Shown piece after piece: positions 11,355 through 26,603 of a stretch of DNA of 64,000 nt (within the stretch, counting starts at the first letter, position 1; each line of letters starts with the position of its first letter). The stretch covers positions 1-64,000 of the forward strand of contig SKCR01021363.1 in NCBI GenBank assembly GCA_019454045.1, read 5' to 3'. This DNA comes from Zanthoxylum bungeanum (Eukaryota > Streptophyta > Magnoliopsida > Sapindales > Rutaceae). Position numbers and translations under genes: made by a program. The notes below the pieces were generated by a model. That model was not told the origin of the DNA. It ran no database searches and saw nothing but the letters and a program-made list of their open reading frames with translations.

Positions 11355-11835
11355 GTTTTTATAGCTCATGCCACTACAGTTGTTAGTTTTGCAGGTTGGC
11401 AACCTGATCATTCATCCACTTTGGCTTGGAGATCTTGCTCGAAATGATGGATTACTCAAGCTGTAGTCAACCATTCTAGAGTCCTAGGAAGAGCCTTATG
11501 GTTTAGTAAATTATGACATTCTTGTATTATTTTTTTTTGTATTAATCAAAACATGCCATTATATGTGTGTATTGTTAGTGTTGGGTTGAATGTTTTGATT
11601 TGGGCATGGAGCGTTGTAAATTGATGATGAGAATTTGTTGTTTGAGTTTGGACCGGAGGTCCTATTTGTATGTTTGATAGTTGTTCAGTTTTTTATGGTA
11701 TTGGATTGTGATCCAGAAAATCGAATTTTAGGGCGCGTCATGTACATTTTTTTAAAAAAAAAAATTTGGAGGCTTATAGATATTGTATAATCTTTTCTCC
11801 TGCCGGTAGTATCCTGCCTCTGGCGGGGTGTTACA
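11355..11835 (-). repeat. Second Gypsy LTR remnant (TGTAACACCCC type)
   Basis: On the minus strand this starts TGTAACACCCCGCCAGAGGC at 11835 and ends where the next LTR-like unit starts (11354). It is only 481 bp, is different in sequence from its neighbour, and contains poly-A/T runs. It is probably a solo or truncated LTR of another Gypsy family. Confidence 0.5.
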
Positions 11836-12656
11836 ACAAACTGCACCATTGTGTTTCAAAAAATCATATTTTATTATAAACCCAAGCTAATTAATATATA
11901 TATTTCAAAGGAAAACCGCTAACACATTTCAGCCAAAATTAACCTTAATTAAATTTACAGAAAACACACAGATCCAAGCTAGAATTCGAATTTACCTTAA
12001 TTAATTTTTATTTTTTTAATCAACAAATAAACAAGTTCTTTTTTAAAAAATATCAATAATAAAAGACTGAAACAATATTTTTTTAATATTTTCAACAGTG
12101 GTAGCATTCATGACAATTGTTTGCTTAACTTTGATTTCAGTACAATGCGTTTGGATATGTTTTCATAAAAAATTTGAACTAAAATTTTTGGCTTTTTTTT
12201 ATATGAAAGAAAAGAGAAACTGCATTACGTAAGTTGAAAAAAATAAGAAATTACTAACAAGGAAGTATCTTGTTCACGAAGAGCTAACATGTATGTACAT
12301 CTTTACTTCTCTAACAGCAAAAAAAATCTCACGTCAAAAGTCTGATGGGTTTGGGTAAGATATTTTATTGGGTTTGATATTTATACTTTACATGTCTAAG
12401 TGTTTGTGTGTAAGTGTTTGTGTACGATTATGTGCATGAATCATTATTGCATAAATATTGTCAAAAATATCTAAACCGTTTTATTTATACAGATAATGTA
12501 TTTATTACAAAATATATATTATACTTAATTTATAAAGCATATATATATATCAAGACTGTAGAAACTGGAATGAGCATGTGTTAAGTCATGGATCTCTTAT
12601 TCTGAAGCAACATGAAGCTTGTCCGTTACGTCCATCACCATCATATTCCTTAGTCT
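11836..12656. other. AT-rich 3' flank of the terpene synthase
   Basis: No ORF of note and no recognised repeat is visible here. Minus-strand AATAAA signals occur near 12480-12485 and 12500-12505, about 150-180 bases past the ancestral stop codon of the terpene synthase, and could serve its polyadenylation. The rest is AT-rich. Confidence 0.45.
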
Positions 12657-15024
<2,368 letters not shown>

Positions 15025-15080
15025 CTAATGCACTTAAAAACTCTTAGCAAACTTATGTGGTGATGCACAAGCAAACATGT

Positions 15081-15090
15081 GTATTTATAC
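15081..15090 (-). promoter_or_regulatory. TATA box of the terpene synthase
   Basis: GTATAAATAC on the minus strand lies about 80 bases upstream of the ATG at 15000. This would give a transcription start near 15050-15055 and a 5' UTR of about 50 bases, ordinary for TPS genes. Confidence 0.65.
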
Positions 15091-15189
15091 ACGAAGAAGA
15101 GTTATGAGTGAGTTTTATTTTAGTTATTCATTTTTTTAATTCTGAAGTTAAGAGAGTTTTCGTACTCTTGGAATATGTAATTTTTTTAA

Positions 15190-15192
15190 TTA

Positions 15193-15246
<54 letters not shown>
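15190..15246 (+). repeat. (AT)n microsatellite upstream of the terpene synthase
   Basis: About 28 uninterrupted TA units lie about 190 bases upstream of the terpene synthase ATG, within likely promoter distance. Confidence 0.95.
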
Positions 15247-15249
<3 letters not shown>

Positions 15250-15357
15250 CATCATTAATCCTAAATAAATGATACTTCATGTTTTGGGGTTCATGTTCAT
15301 CTTATTTTTTAACTCCAACCTTATCTTAATAACATGTAACGTCCTTACTCGAAAATT

Positions 15358-15450
15358 TATATATATATATATGTGTGTATATATATATATGTATATGTAT
15401 ATTATGTGTGTGTATATATATGTATGTATATATGTATGCATGCATGGATG
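15358..15450 (+). repeat. Mixed TA/TG/TATG microsatellite
   Basis: Alternating ta, tg and tatg repeats form a compound purine-pyrimidine tract. The overlapping ORFs that read as Tyr/Ile/Met/Val/Cys repeats are an artefact of the tract. Confidence 0.9.
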
Positions 15451-17699
15451 TATATTTCTATCATTATCCAGATGCAGAGAAATTTAATGTCTTTGTTTTT
15501 TTGGTGGATCACCATTGATTATCGCATTTATCAAGATTATTGTTGGCTTGACAAATCACCATTTACAAGGGAAAGAGAACAATACTCTAAAAATGATATA
15601 ATAATATCCAAAAGTTAAGAGGATAAGGCATAAATACTAATAAAATCATGTTTGAAAACTATGAAAATAAGGTCACATAGGATGTGATAAAATGGCTTAC
15701 ATGCTAATAGATTTATGACTAGAGATTAATAATTACATTAGTTATTTAGTCACCTATGCCACCAGAAGAATCGACCCAAGACGTATTTTATAGAGTAAGA
15801 GTGTCTTGACCAAATGAGAGCACTTGTTGATAGCGTGGAGCACTTATAATCAATTTAATATTCTAATATTGTTAGATAAACGGGCGGTTTAATTAGAAGT
15901 TGGTGTTCTATAACTTCCAATTTGATGGACGTGAAAAATTCTAACATGATAGGTAGTATCAAATTACTTATGTAATTATTTAATAATATCTTAGTAAGTG
16001 GGTAAAAATATTAAAAATAATTACTAATCAATGATAGTTATATTTAATATCATTATACATGGCATATACTTATTAGTTGTGGTAATATATCACCTAAACT
16101 TGTATTTATGAAAGAATTATTCACCAACTAGTCAAATATTGCTCAATTTGATGTTCTCCATTCATTTTCGTTAAAGTCAAATTGTTACATTAGAAATATT
16201 GCAGGTATCATGAATTTTGAGCTTCACCATTTAAAATAAGGATTAAGCCAAATTTCATGAAAAATGAGTTAATTTTTACCATTTTGTTTCACATGTTTAT
16301 GTTAGGATTTTTACGCCCGACAAGAAAAAATATTCAAAACATAATTGATTAATAAATTATGATAAAATTTGTATTTTATGTATGCATTTTAATTTACTTT
16401 ATAAAATTCATGAAAATTTTGTGATTATTTATGTACCTTTAAATTAAATACATGTCTATGTAAAATATTACATACATATATGTGTGGATAAAATTTAAAA
16501 AGTATTAATCAAAATTTATCCATGACTATGATTTGGGTTTGAGAATCTTCAAAATCCAAAGTCATAAATACAGTTCATTCCATTGCGAATGGTATAGTTT
16601 TATCCAGACTATAATGTATTAAGACATAAAAATGAATGTATTTTATATAATAAGATTATGTTGGATAGATATAGGTGAAACTGAAAGTTTTAATAATTTC
16701 TGTTAAAAAACAACGTCAATTTTATCGTAATGATGATCATATATGTGATGATCTTAATTCATTGTATTTAGCAAACTCCTATATCATTTTAATTTATTCT
16801 TTAATTTACTCGGTAGGATTTTGTATTTGTTACATTTCGTAAACCTTATATTTTGAGAATGAATTGAATGATTAACTAAGAATGAATTGAATGATTAACT
16901 GGGAATGCTAACATGATACAATGGAATTCGTTCCTGAGATTTTCTTATTTTTTATTTCAGGACCTGAACAATTAGCACGCAAATTCATAATAGTTCTGAA
17001 TTAACTATTTACTTAAGAACTAATTGAAGTCAAAGATAAAGATGTAATTGGAGAGGTTAACAGATTTTATACCTACCTCATTTACGAATCATTTATGGAG
17101 GATCATTGTATAGTTGTTGACTATAGCAATGGACAAATACTTAGAGTAATTAATTCTATAATTCCGATAGATTACTATATAATCAATAATTTCGTCTGAT
17201 TAATAAAAGAGTTTACAATCAATCAACGAAAATATTAGAGTTATAACTATAAGTCCATTTATCCCCTCGTCATCTCCTATCACTGTTTGAACGATAATTA
17301 GAGCGAAGAAAAATAATTGTGAGTTATTTTATGCTCAAATATTCTATATAACTCATGTTTGGAAATCATGACAAAAGTTATCGTAATATATTAATCAATA
17401 GATAATGTATCTATTAATTTATAAAAATCAATATTTAATTAATTTGATTAATAAGTTTTAATTAAATAAGATAATATTTTCAAATTTTGAAAATTTGAAA
17501 ATTTGATTTTACAAAATTAATACTTGATTATTCAAAAATAAGATATTATTTTTTTGAATCTATCTAAATTTCAAAAGTTGAGATTTTGATGAAAATATTT
17601 GAAAAATAAAATATTAGAATTATTTTATTGCTTTATTTATGAAATAAAAATAAAAATATCGAAAAGTATAGACTTGGCTTTATTTTGATAAATAGATAA
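15451..17699. other. AT-rich intergenic region, nothing recognised
   Basis: This region has no ORF above about 60 codons outside the microsatellite, and no LTR ends, PBS or coding homology that I can recognise. A short local duplication, 'aagaatgaattgaatgattaact', occurs twice near 16855-16905. The region is probably upstream intergenic DNA of the terpene synthase with old unrecognisable repeats. Confidence 0.5.
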
Positions 17700-19090
17700 A
17701 AATCCACCTGATCGCGATTTCCACACGTTAATCTCCTATGTAGTATAAAAAGTATTGATCCCTCGAGAACTTATCACATACATTAATAATTATTAGATCT
17801 AACTACCTACTGTTATCTAATTGATATTTAACTAGAAGATAATTTGAATTAAACTAGTAGTAACGAAAATAAAGATAATTTATGAAAATTCCAAAGACAA
17901 TAAATGAGAGAGAGATATCCAGGGTTGTGAATCCACCTAGTATTATGCTACAAATGAATTGGTTTTCCTATACTAATGTAATAAAATGGCTTATTAATCT
18001 GGAATACGAAGATATCCACAAGCCTCTTTCGATGATCATGTAGAAATATTCAGAGTAAATTAATTAAATATATATTTTTATGTCAACTAATTAACACCAA
18101 ATTCATTAAGATCAAGTTCAAATTATGACTACACACGCCCTATTGGTATATTTTTATTATGTAGAAAAATCTATAACAATAGATTGTATGCTATTTAATC
18201 TAAGAATAAACCTAAAATTCCTTTGTCATTCTCAATTAAGTTTACCAAATCAATCTAATTAGTGATCCAACAAAAAGAAGCATTAAGAATAAGATTTAAT
18301 AAATAAGATAAAACATCACACATAATATTAAAAAAAAATCAAATTATAAACACAAAATATTGGGTTTCATCACAACTCCAGATTAAAAGTTTAGTTACTA
18401 AACATGCTCAAAAATTCCAAATAGATATTTAATAATAAACAAAACATTATGAAAACAAAAGAAATAAGAAACTTTGTCGAGATCGATAGTCTTTCATTTC
18501 CTGTTGTTAAGTTTTCATATTGTGCTCACTTGATGTGTTTCTTCTTTTCTCAAAAATCTCTTTAGAGGTTTCACAATTTGTTATGAGAATCCTTTTTTAG
18601 GTTTAGGGCGAGCATATGCTTATATAGGAGGCATTGAGATCTTTCCTTGTTAAGAAATTTTAGTCATTGTGAAACCTTGAATCGTGTTCGTGTGTGACGT
18701 TGGCCTTTTTTAACTTCGCGCGTCACAACGCTCCTTCCTTGGACTTGCGACTCGCCATAAATTCGAGGGTTTGTAAAATTTTTTTGAAGAACCAGGTCGT
18801 AACGCGTTGGCCAGAGTCGAGTGTGTGTGTGAAAAAGTCTAGTCATAGCTCGAATCCTAAGTAAGCAAACTTATTGATTTCATCTCAAAAATTTACATCT
18901 GATGGGTCAAACCAACCTTGATATCTCAAAAGTGAGTAAACTGAGATAGAAATCTAGGCAACAGTAATTTATCATCAAGCAATTTCTTCTACTAGTCACC
19001 TTTCCAACTACCTAGGCACATACTGCTAGAAACCTGTGCATACGAGTCTAACCTAGATCACCTACTCAAGGCATTAGATAAAAATAAATT
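17700..19090 (-). repeat. Diverged LTR fragment of family D
   Basis: The block order matches D copies at 26604 and 60700: the 'gtagtataaaaa.tattgatcc' word, then 'gggttgtgaatccacct', then 'caagcctctttcgatgatcat', then 'attcattaagatcaagttc', then the 'tcacaacgc / gcgactcgcc' region near 18715-18755. Similarity is well below that between the two D copies. The orientation matches D (element on the minus strand). The right end touches Copia A. Confidence 0.6.
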
Positions 19091-19101
19091 GGGCACTTAT
19101 C

Positions 19102-20769
19102 TGTTGGACAATTGTGACCCATAGCATCATTATTTGTAAAAGACATTGTGTTTTTGTACAAATTAACTTTGTGACAAAACGAAATTGCTATTTTATCATT
19201 ATGTAATTGGATTACTAGGATTATTAATGATAAAAGTCCATATGATTAGTACCAGATTAATAAGATATGAGACATTATTAATCCACAAAAGGTTTGATCA
19301 TTAAATATTCTTAGTCATAGTATTATCGTGAACAGCTTTGCTCTAGATAGACCCCTCGGAGTCCCATTGGTATTATGACTATGTGTCTATGGGAATCCGA
19401 ATCAGGGTAGGTATATGTGGTCTTAACCTGAGACTTGCATCGCTAATACTTGCGACAATCAGTATACTTTGGTTTTGGTCGTCCAAAGCTTTAACATGTT
19501 CTGTTTACGCCTCTGCTAGGTTTACCGGGAATCGTAGTGTATTGGATGTGATGTCAAGATGGGAGTATCACTTCAGTTATATGGAGATGATGGTCACACA
19601 AGATATGGAACTAGTACTCTTAAATACTATAGCTATCAGGATAGTATGACTAGGTAATGACTATCCGATTATACAGACTAATTTCTCGGGATCCGATATA
19701 TGCTTCGTACGGGGCAGACACAGTTCCAGCCTTAGGCCTAGCATGTGACATCCGATACTAGATCGTATTACGTATTACGTTTGTATACTACGCCTAATAC
19801 AAATTATATATTCCTCATTGAATATTTTTTAGAGAATTTTGTAGGCACGGTGCTTTGCTAAAAGCCAACCATGTCTTTTAAATCGGTGAGAACGTGGTAC
19901 GAGGTATGCACGTGTTTGGATAGTCCGATGACCGTATTTATTACCAACATATCCAGGAATCTCTTGGGTTGCTTCCCAAAGATTCACCAATGACATTTGA
20001 CTCGAACAAAATTAATCTAAGATTAATTATAAGAGAGAAATAGAATCTGAGATTAATTACAGTAAGAATTTATCTGGGATTAAATTCGTCTAAAAGAGAG
20101 AACGCGATTAATTTAGAATTAATTGATTAAATAATATATCGGATATATTAATTGAAATTGGATTTAAATATGAAATTAAAATTGGATTTTAATTTGGGCA
20201 AACGAATTAATTTGGAATTAATTCGTAAGGGACTATCGTAATAATTTTGCTATGTATTATTATTTAATTAAATTAGATTTAATTATGTCGCGACGATAAA
20301 TTCATTTAATTAAGAATTAAACGAACCCGGGCCCAAGTACTAGTTGTGTGTTGTTTAAGCCAACTTAAATTTGGAATTTAAATTGGTGGGACCCACTTTA
20401 CTTACATCAACTTGTCAAAGTGTGATGGAAGTGGTTGGGCTTATTAATTGGATTATTTAAACAACACACCAACCAAGTCAATGGAACTATTCATCTCTCT
20501 TCTCCCTCTTGCAATTGCCGAAACTTGCTTCTCTCCAAGGGAAAATTTTTCTTCAAATTTTATTTAAAACCTAGCACTTTGGGGGTCATTTGAGGTGATA
20601 GGGAAACTCACCCAAGTGTTCCAACAACTCAACAAAGCTTGGAGCTTCATCATCCTTGAAGAAATTTTTGAAATTTCTCTACCAATCAATGTGAGTATTT
20701 CCGCAACTCCACTTGAATTATTCACACATATCATATTTAGAGATCTTGGGTATGTGTAGGACACTAACA
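19102..20769 (+). repeat. 5' LTR of Copia A
   Basis: Starts TGTTGGACAATTGTGACCCA and ends CTAACA, an imperfect partner of TGTTGG. It is homologous over most of its length to the LTRs of B (30148-32228) and, inverted, to those of C and F. No second copy flanks the 3' end. Confidence 0.88.
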
Positions 20770-20770
20770 T

Positions 20771-20782
20771 TGGTATCAAAGC
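20771..20782 (+). other. Primer-binding site of Copia A
   Basis: TGGTATCAAAGC lies one base after the LTR end and differs at one base from the usual initiator-Met PBS TGGTATCAGAGC. Confidence 0.85.
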
Positions 20783-22868
20783 TTTCTAAATGTGATTTTA
20801 AATTCTAGTGTTCATAACTTTTATTTGGGGATTTTGTGCTTGGAGCATGTAAATTCAAAATTGATTGTTTGGTTGTGATTAGATGATGATAACTTAGTGT
20901 TATGTATCATTGGATTGTGAAAAAAAATTGATTAGATCAAATTTCCCAAATTTTATAGCCTGGCCGAATACATGACCCTAGGATTTACACGTGGTAATTT
21001 TTGAAATTTGACAATTGGATGTGTTAAAAGCATGAAATGAATGTTAATTGTTGATTTAATTGGATTAAAATCAAAATTGAATGTTATTTCTTGCTATTTC
21101 CGTGAGTATGTAAGCATGTTGGAGAATTGATTTTGCTTCAATTTGTGTTGGACATAAATTGAAATGTAAAGCATGATTAATTAGATTAATTAATATTTTG
21201 GAAATATTAGATTAATTAATTAATTGTGTTAATTACACTTAATTGGATTAATATGATATTTAGGATAATGTATTAATCTAATTTATTGTATTTGGGCTAA
21301 TGGGCTTGGTTGGGCCAAATATGGTTTTGGATAATTGGGTTGGATCCAATTGGGCATAAAACCATATTTTTATAAAGTCCAAAATATGACTTTAGGCCTT
21401 TTAATTATTTAATTGGGCCTAATGGGCCAAAATTGATTTTTGGCAAAGGGTGATTCCTAAATGGACCTTGGCATTTTGGGTTTGATCCATAATGGCCAAA
21501 GTACATGCCTAAAGAATTAATTAAAAGCCCATTGGACTTAATTGATTGTCATTGGATGCTAATTGGGCCTTTGAGACCCAATCAGGTTGGATTTCGAATC
21601 CAAGTCTAAAATGCAATATTATAACTGTAATTGTTTAATAACTGTTTAATTTGGAATTAAACATGAATTAGTATTGAATACAATTAAAATTAGATTTAAA
21701 ATTGTAGTTCGATTTTATTCAAGAATACTTACTTTTAGTATTTATTCTTAAACGAGTTGGACTCGCGCAAATCAAATCATTGTATGAACATTAGATGGTC
21801 ATTAATTGAAGATTAATTAATTGGTTTGGATTGTTTGATAACATGCTTTGTGTGAATACTTGGATGTATTTGTTGGATAATGCATATCGAATGGATATTA
21901 GATAGGTGGGGGCAATTTTGGAAATTATTGTAAATATAGTATTTATTTAAATTTGACCTGCGTGTCAAGTCTTTCACCTCCTATTCTCTTTGAATTTCTC
22001 TTCTCACCAATTCCCCTCAATGTAAATGAGGTTTCTTATAGTGTTATGTAATTGGGTAGAAAAATGTAAAGTGCTAGCGGGAGAGAGGAAAGAGAGAGAG
22101 ATTTTTTCTAGGAACAAATTGTATTATATATCCATCCACATATCATTATTAATTTTATCGCGCCTTATTATGCTTTTAGAATGCATGTTTAAGGGTGTAT
22201 GATGAGACATAATCAAAGATAATAAATTGGTTGCCAATTTACGACCCTCACTTTTATATTAAGCGTTTTCCTTCTATTGAGTGGTTCTCTCTCAAGATCC
22301 AAGATTGTCTTTGGTCAAAGTCAAGATCACTTCTGTACATCGACGTGGATTACGAAGCTTTCCCACTGTCAATGGGTCGGGCTTAATTGGAATCATTAAG
22401 CTTGTTGAGCCACAGCCAAGGCTTGGTTGATTCAGAGGAAAATGTTAGTAAATATATATTAGATCTATGTTTTGGACTTGGAGGTCCATCTACCGGATCT
22501 AGGAATTGGATGGGATCCAATTGATCTTAGAGATCTACCTAGTTAAGTTTCATACAACTTGTTGGCCAAAGTCAAGGTTGTGTGTCATTTAACGGGATCC
22601 TAGCCCACTAGGAAACTAGGTTTCCCAAGTACTCCACAGAGGGTTAGAGGCTCGCCGAAAAATAGGAACCTAGCCACTAGGAAAATAATGCTATTCAATT
22701 TGCAATTTCGTTTAATACTTGCCAATGCGCGCTCTTTTAATTATTTATTGTCATTATATATATTAGTTGGACTAATGTTATTTTATTGCTTTCTTTGAAC
22801 TATAGGAACCATTGCATTTTGAGTGTACCCGAAATCGTTGATTGGATAATTGGACTATAGCAATCAAG
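20783..22868 (+). other. Long leader of Copia A
   Basis: About 2.1 kb of AT-rich noncoding DNA between PBS and gag, homologous to the leaders of B and C. It includes many TTGGGCC/AATTGG words (21290-21600), 'ttcccctcaatgtaaatgaggtttctt' near 22010, and 'ggccaaagtcaag'-type motifs near 22310 and 22565. No ORF of note is present. Confidence 0.7.
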
Positions 22869-23761
22869 ATGGCTAGAAAGATTAGTGTTAAGGACATAAT
22901 CATGGGCGAGAATGTCTTTAACAATATAAATTTTTCAGATTGGGAAATAAATCTGAGGATAGTCCTGGGGGCTGAGAAGTTACTTTATGTAATAGAGAAA
23001 CCTCTCGGGCCTGAGCTCGGACTTGAGCAGCCAGTAGAGCATGAGCTTTGGAAGACTCATTGTGATGATAACTCTACTGATCAATCTGTTATGTTTGCTG
23101 CAATGACTCTTCAATTTCATCGTCAGAACAAAGGATTGGATCCTTATAACATGATGTTGAAATTGAAGGATCTTCACAAATCTAATCTTAGATCTCAGAA
23201 GTACGATTTGCAGAAGAAGCTCTTTCGCTCGCGTATGTCAGAGGATACATCTGTCGACCACTACGTGTCGCAAATGATTGATGACATCGAACAACTAGGT
23301 CAGTTGGGCATTACTTTCGAGGCCGAGACTTCCATAGATTTGATCTTACAGTCTCTGCCCGATTGTTGGGGCGGGTTCTTCATGAACTATAACATGATGA
23401 ACCAATAGAAAACTCTTGGAGAGTTAATGGCAATGCTGAAAGAGGCAGAGCCAGAGCTTCAAAAATGCAAGAAGTGCGAGGCGTATCTTACTTCGACATC
23501 CCAGAATGCCAAGGCTTGGCCGAAGGCTGCTGGGGGTGTGAAGAAGAAAAAGAAAAAGGGCAAGGCCAAATCATCACAGTCTTCTGGGAAGACAAAAGAT
23601 AAATCCCAAGATGTTTGTCTACACTGTGACAAACGGGGTCACTGGAAGTGTGACTGCTGTATGTACAAAGCGGACATGAAGGAAGTGAAGGCGGGCAAAG
23701 CACCAACTTCAGGTATGTTTGCTATTGAAATAAACATATCCACTACTAGTTTTAAAAATTA
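22869..23761 (+). pseudogene. gag: Copia A gag with CCHC zinc knuckle (in-frame stop)
   Basis: From MARKISVKDIIMG the frame runs through a UBN2/gag-type core with the usual Trp (WEINLRIVLGA) and LHxSN-like region (about 23150-23220). A TAG at 23406-23408 interrupts it, and the same frame continues with LGELMAMLKEAE, a Lys-rich linker, and one CCHC knuckle CLHCDKRGHWKCDC (about 23622-23663). A TAG at 23759 follows, just before the protease motif. Gag builds the particle and binds RNA. The interrupted frame without indels is unusual next to the indel-ridden B and C. Confidence 0.85.
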
Positions 23762-24960
23762 GATTTTTGATTCTGGATGTGGTACCCACATATGTACTGA
23801 TTTGTAGGATCTACAGATTAGTAGGAGACTGGCTTCATGTGAGATCGACCTAAGAGTCGAAAACAGGACGAGAGTCGCTGTTTTGGCCGTTGGCACCTAT
23901 GTTTTGAATCTGCCCTCGGGACATGTAATTACATTAGGTTACTGTTATTTTGTACCTAATTTGATTAGGAACATCATCTCTGTATCTAGTTTAACCCGAT
24001 ACAGGTATACCATTGTATTCAGAAACACTGGATTTTTTATATATAAAAATGATATTTTGATATGTACATCAGATGTTAATAATGGTCTTTATATTTTGAA
24101 TATAAACGAATCTCAAACATATAACATGATAAACAAAAGGCTCAAATTGAGTAAATCAGAAGAGACTTATTTGTGGCATTTTCATCTGGGACACATTAAC
24201 AAGACTCGTATATCCACACTTTCGAAGAAAAGATACTTGGACGGATTTGATTCTAATTCATATGATGTCTGCGAATCTTGTTTATTAGGCAAAATGCCTA
24301 AAATACCTTTTAGTGGTAAAGATGTACGTGCCACCAAGCCATTAGCTCTCGTTCATAGTGACATATGCGGGCCCATTTCTTGCCAGGCTAGAGGTGGATA
24401 TAAATATCGTAACCTTTACGGATGATGCATCGCGTTATGGTTATGCATATCTTATGAAACAAAAGTCGGAAACTTTTGAGAAATTCAAAGAGTTTCGACA
24501 TGAAGTAGAAAAATAAACTGGCAAAAGTATTAAAACATTCGGTCGGACCGTGTTGGAGAATACTTAAGCAATGAGTTTCTAGATTAATTAAAAGAATATG
24601 GTATTCTTTCACAGTGGACTTCTCCCGGAACACCTCAATTGAACGGTGTGTCCGAATGGAGAAATCGAACTTTGTTGGACATGGTAAGGTCAATGATGAG
24701 TCGCACTGAGCTACCAATTTTCTTCAGGGGATACACATTAAACAGTGCAATACTTATTTGAATAAGGTTCCGTCAAAGTCTGTTGGACATACTCCATATG
24801 ATATATGGACAGGAAAGAAACTGGGTTTCTCATTCCTAAAGATTTGGGGATGCTGGGCATATGTTAAACGTTTGGATGGTACCAAACTAGAACCCAAATC
24901 GGATAAGTGCCTATTTGTAGGTTATCCTAGGGAAACCAAATGATATTACTTCTACAACCC
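23762..24960 (+). pseudogene. Copia A protease and integrase remnant
   Basis: Begins with the Copia aspartic protease motif FDSGCGTHIC, then a TAG, then the C-terminal protease region (YFVPNLIRNIISVSSL). The integrase zinc domain follows: LWHFHLGHINKTRI with CESCLLGKMPKIPF (HHCC pattern). The start of the integrase core is ALVHSDICGP (first catalytic Asp). After 24425 the frame is shifted and the core continues in pieces (WTSPGTPQLNGVSE-like region near 24618, then NKVPSKSVGHTPYDIW near 24765). It cannot encode a working enzyme. Confidence 0.82.
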
Positions 24961-25179
24961 ACTAGAGAACACAATATTTGTTGCTCTTCATGCAGTTTTT
25001 GTCGAAAAGGAATTCATAAATGCAGTGATAAGTGGGAGGAAAGTAGAACTCGATGAAAATCAGAGTGATAATGTTCTTGGCACTGACCCCCTCATGGAAT
25101 ATGAACAGTTCATCAGGGATGAGATTGTTCCATAATCTTCTAATACACAAGAATCGCGTAGGTCGGAGAGAGTCATAAA

Positions 25180-26603
25180 ACATCCTGAGAAGTATGGGTT
25201 TTTGATCTTACCTCATGTAGATATTAATCTTATTAAGGCAGATGAACCGGCTACGTATAAGGAAGCGATACAAGGTATCGACTCCACTTTATGGCAAGAA
25301 GCCATGATGTCCGAAATGAATTCCATGTATACCAACTAATTTTGGACAGTAGTTGATGCACTAGAAGGCAATAAGCCTATTTGTTGTAACTGGGTCTTCA
25401 ACAAAAAGACATAAATGGATGGCAACATACAAACGTATAAAGCTAGGCTTGTAGCGAAAGGGTATCGTCAACGACATGGTGTCGATTACGACAAGAATTT
25501 TTACCTGTTGCCATGATTAAATGCATTCGAATAATGCTTGCTATTGCTGCATATTTCGATTATGACATATGGTAGATGGACGTCAAAACTGGTTTCCTTA
25601 ATGGAAACCTTTTGGAGGATGTTTATATGTAACAACCTGACGGTTTTATCATGCCAAAACATGTAAACAAGGTTTGCAAGTTAAGCCGATCCATTTTGGA
25701 TTAAAACAAGCATCGGGTTCTTAGAACCAACGTTTTGATGAGATCATAAAAGAATATGGTTTCATTCAAAACGGAGATGATTCTTATGTATATAAGAAGG
25801 TTAGTGGGAGCGTACTGACATTCATTGTCCTATACGTTGATGATGTATTTCTTCTTCGCAATGACATTCCCATGCTACAATCGGTGAAAGCTAGGCTTTC
25901 GTTAAAATTCTCCATGAAAGACCTAGGAGAGGTAGCTTTTATTCTGGGAATAAGGATCTACCAGGATAGATCTAGAAAGCTACTTGGACTCTCCCAGAGC
26001 TCGTACATTGACAAAGTGTTGAAAAGATTCAACATGGATCAGTCCAATAGGGGGCTGCTTCCGGTGTCACATGGTGTCTCTCTATCTAATGACATGTGTC
26101 ATAATACTAAAGATGAGAGAGATGCAATGATTCGGATCTTGTATGCTTCTGCAGTCGGATCGATCATGTATGTCATGATATGTACACGACCTGATGTTTT
26201 ATATGTTTTGAGCATGTGTAGTCGCTATCAAGCCGATCCAGGTGATTGTCACTGGATTGCTGTAAAGAACATCCTTAAGTATCTTAGATGAACTAAAGAT
26301 GATTTCTTAGTCTATGGGGATTGAGAACTTGAGGTGACTGAGTTCACCGATGTAAGTTTCCAAACCAATAAAGACGACTCTAAGTCGCAATGAGGGTACA
26401 TATTTTATTTGAAGAATGGAGCAATGAGCTGAAAATATTCCAAGCAAGAGACTGCTACCAATTCAACAACAGAAGCAGAATATATTGCTGCAGCTGAGGC
26501 AGCAAAAGAAGCAATTTGGATATGTAAATTCCTAATTAGATTAGGAGTTCCGTTATCAATTGAGCCGTACCTTTGTATTGTGACAATAACTGGGCTATAG
26601 CAC
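25180..26603 (+). pseudogene. pol: Copia A reverse transcriptase and truncated RNase H
   Basis: The RT start (ATYKEAIQGI and WQEAMMSEMNSM, about 25253-25330) is followed by YKARLVAKGYRQ (about 25438) and MDVKTGFLNGNL (about 25577). A frame slip follows, then the catalytic VLYVDDVF box at about 25827-25850 and a long open stretch at 25872-26291. RNase H includes a TEAEYIAAAEAAKEAIW region (about 26467-26521) and stops mid-domain at about 26603. Nonsense codons at Trp/Gln/Arg positions and at least two frame slips make this dead. Confidence 0.85.

Larger units (their letters stand above)
19102..26603 (+). mobile_element. Ty1/Copia element A, 3'-truncated, coding region with stops
   Basis: This has a 5' LTR (19102-20769), PBS, about 2-kb leader, gag, protease, integrase, reverse transcriptase and RNase H in Copia order. 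It ends abruptly inside RNase H at about 26603, where family D begins. The polypurine tract and 3' LTR are missing. The LTR is the same family as B, C and F (roughly 85-90% similar by eye). Much of the coding region still reads in frame but is interrupted by nonsense codons, mostly explicable as C-to-T or G-to-A changes. Confidence 0.9.

Noticed and set aside
15190..15246. AT tract as replication origin or matrix-attachment site
   Set aside because: There is no supporting sequence beyond base composition. A plain microsatellite explains it.
15269..15618. ORFs rich in Tyr, Ile, Met, Val and Cys
   Set aside because: They are translations of the TA/TG microsatellite.
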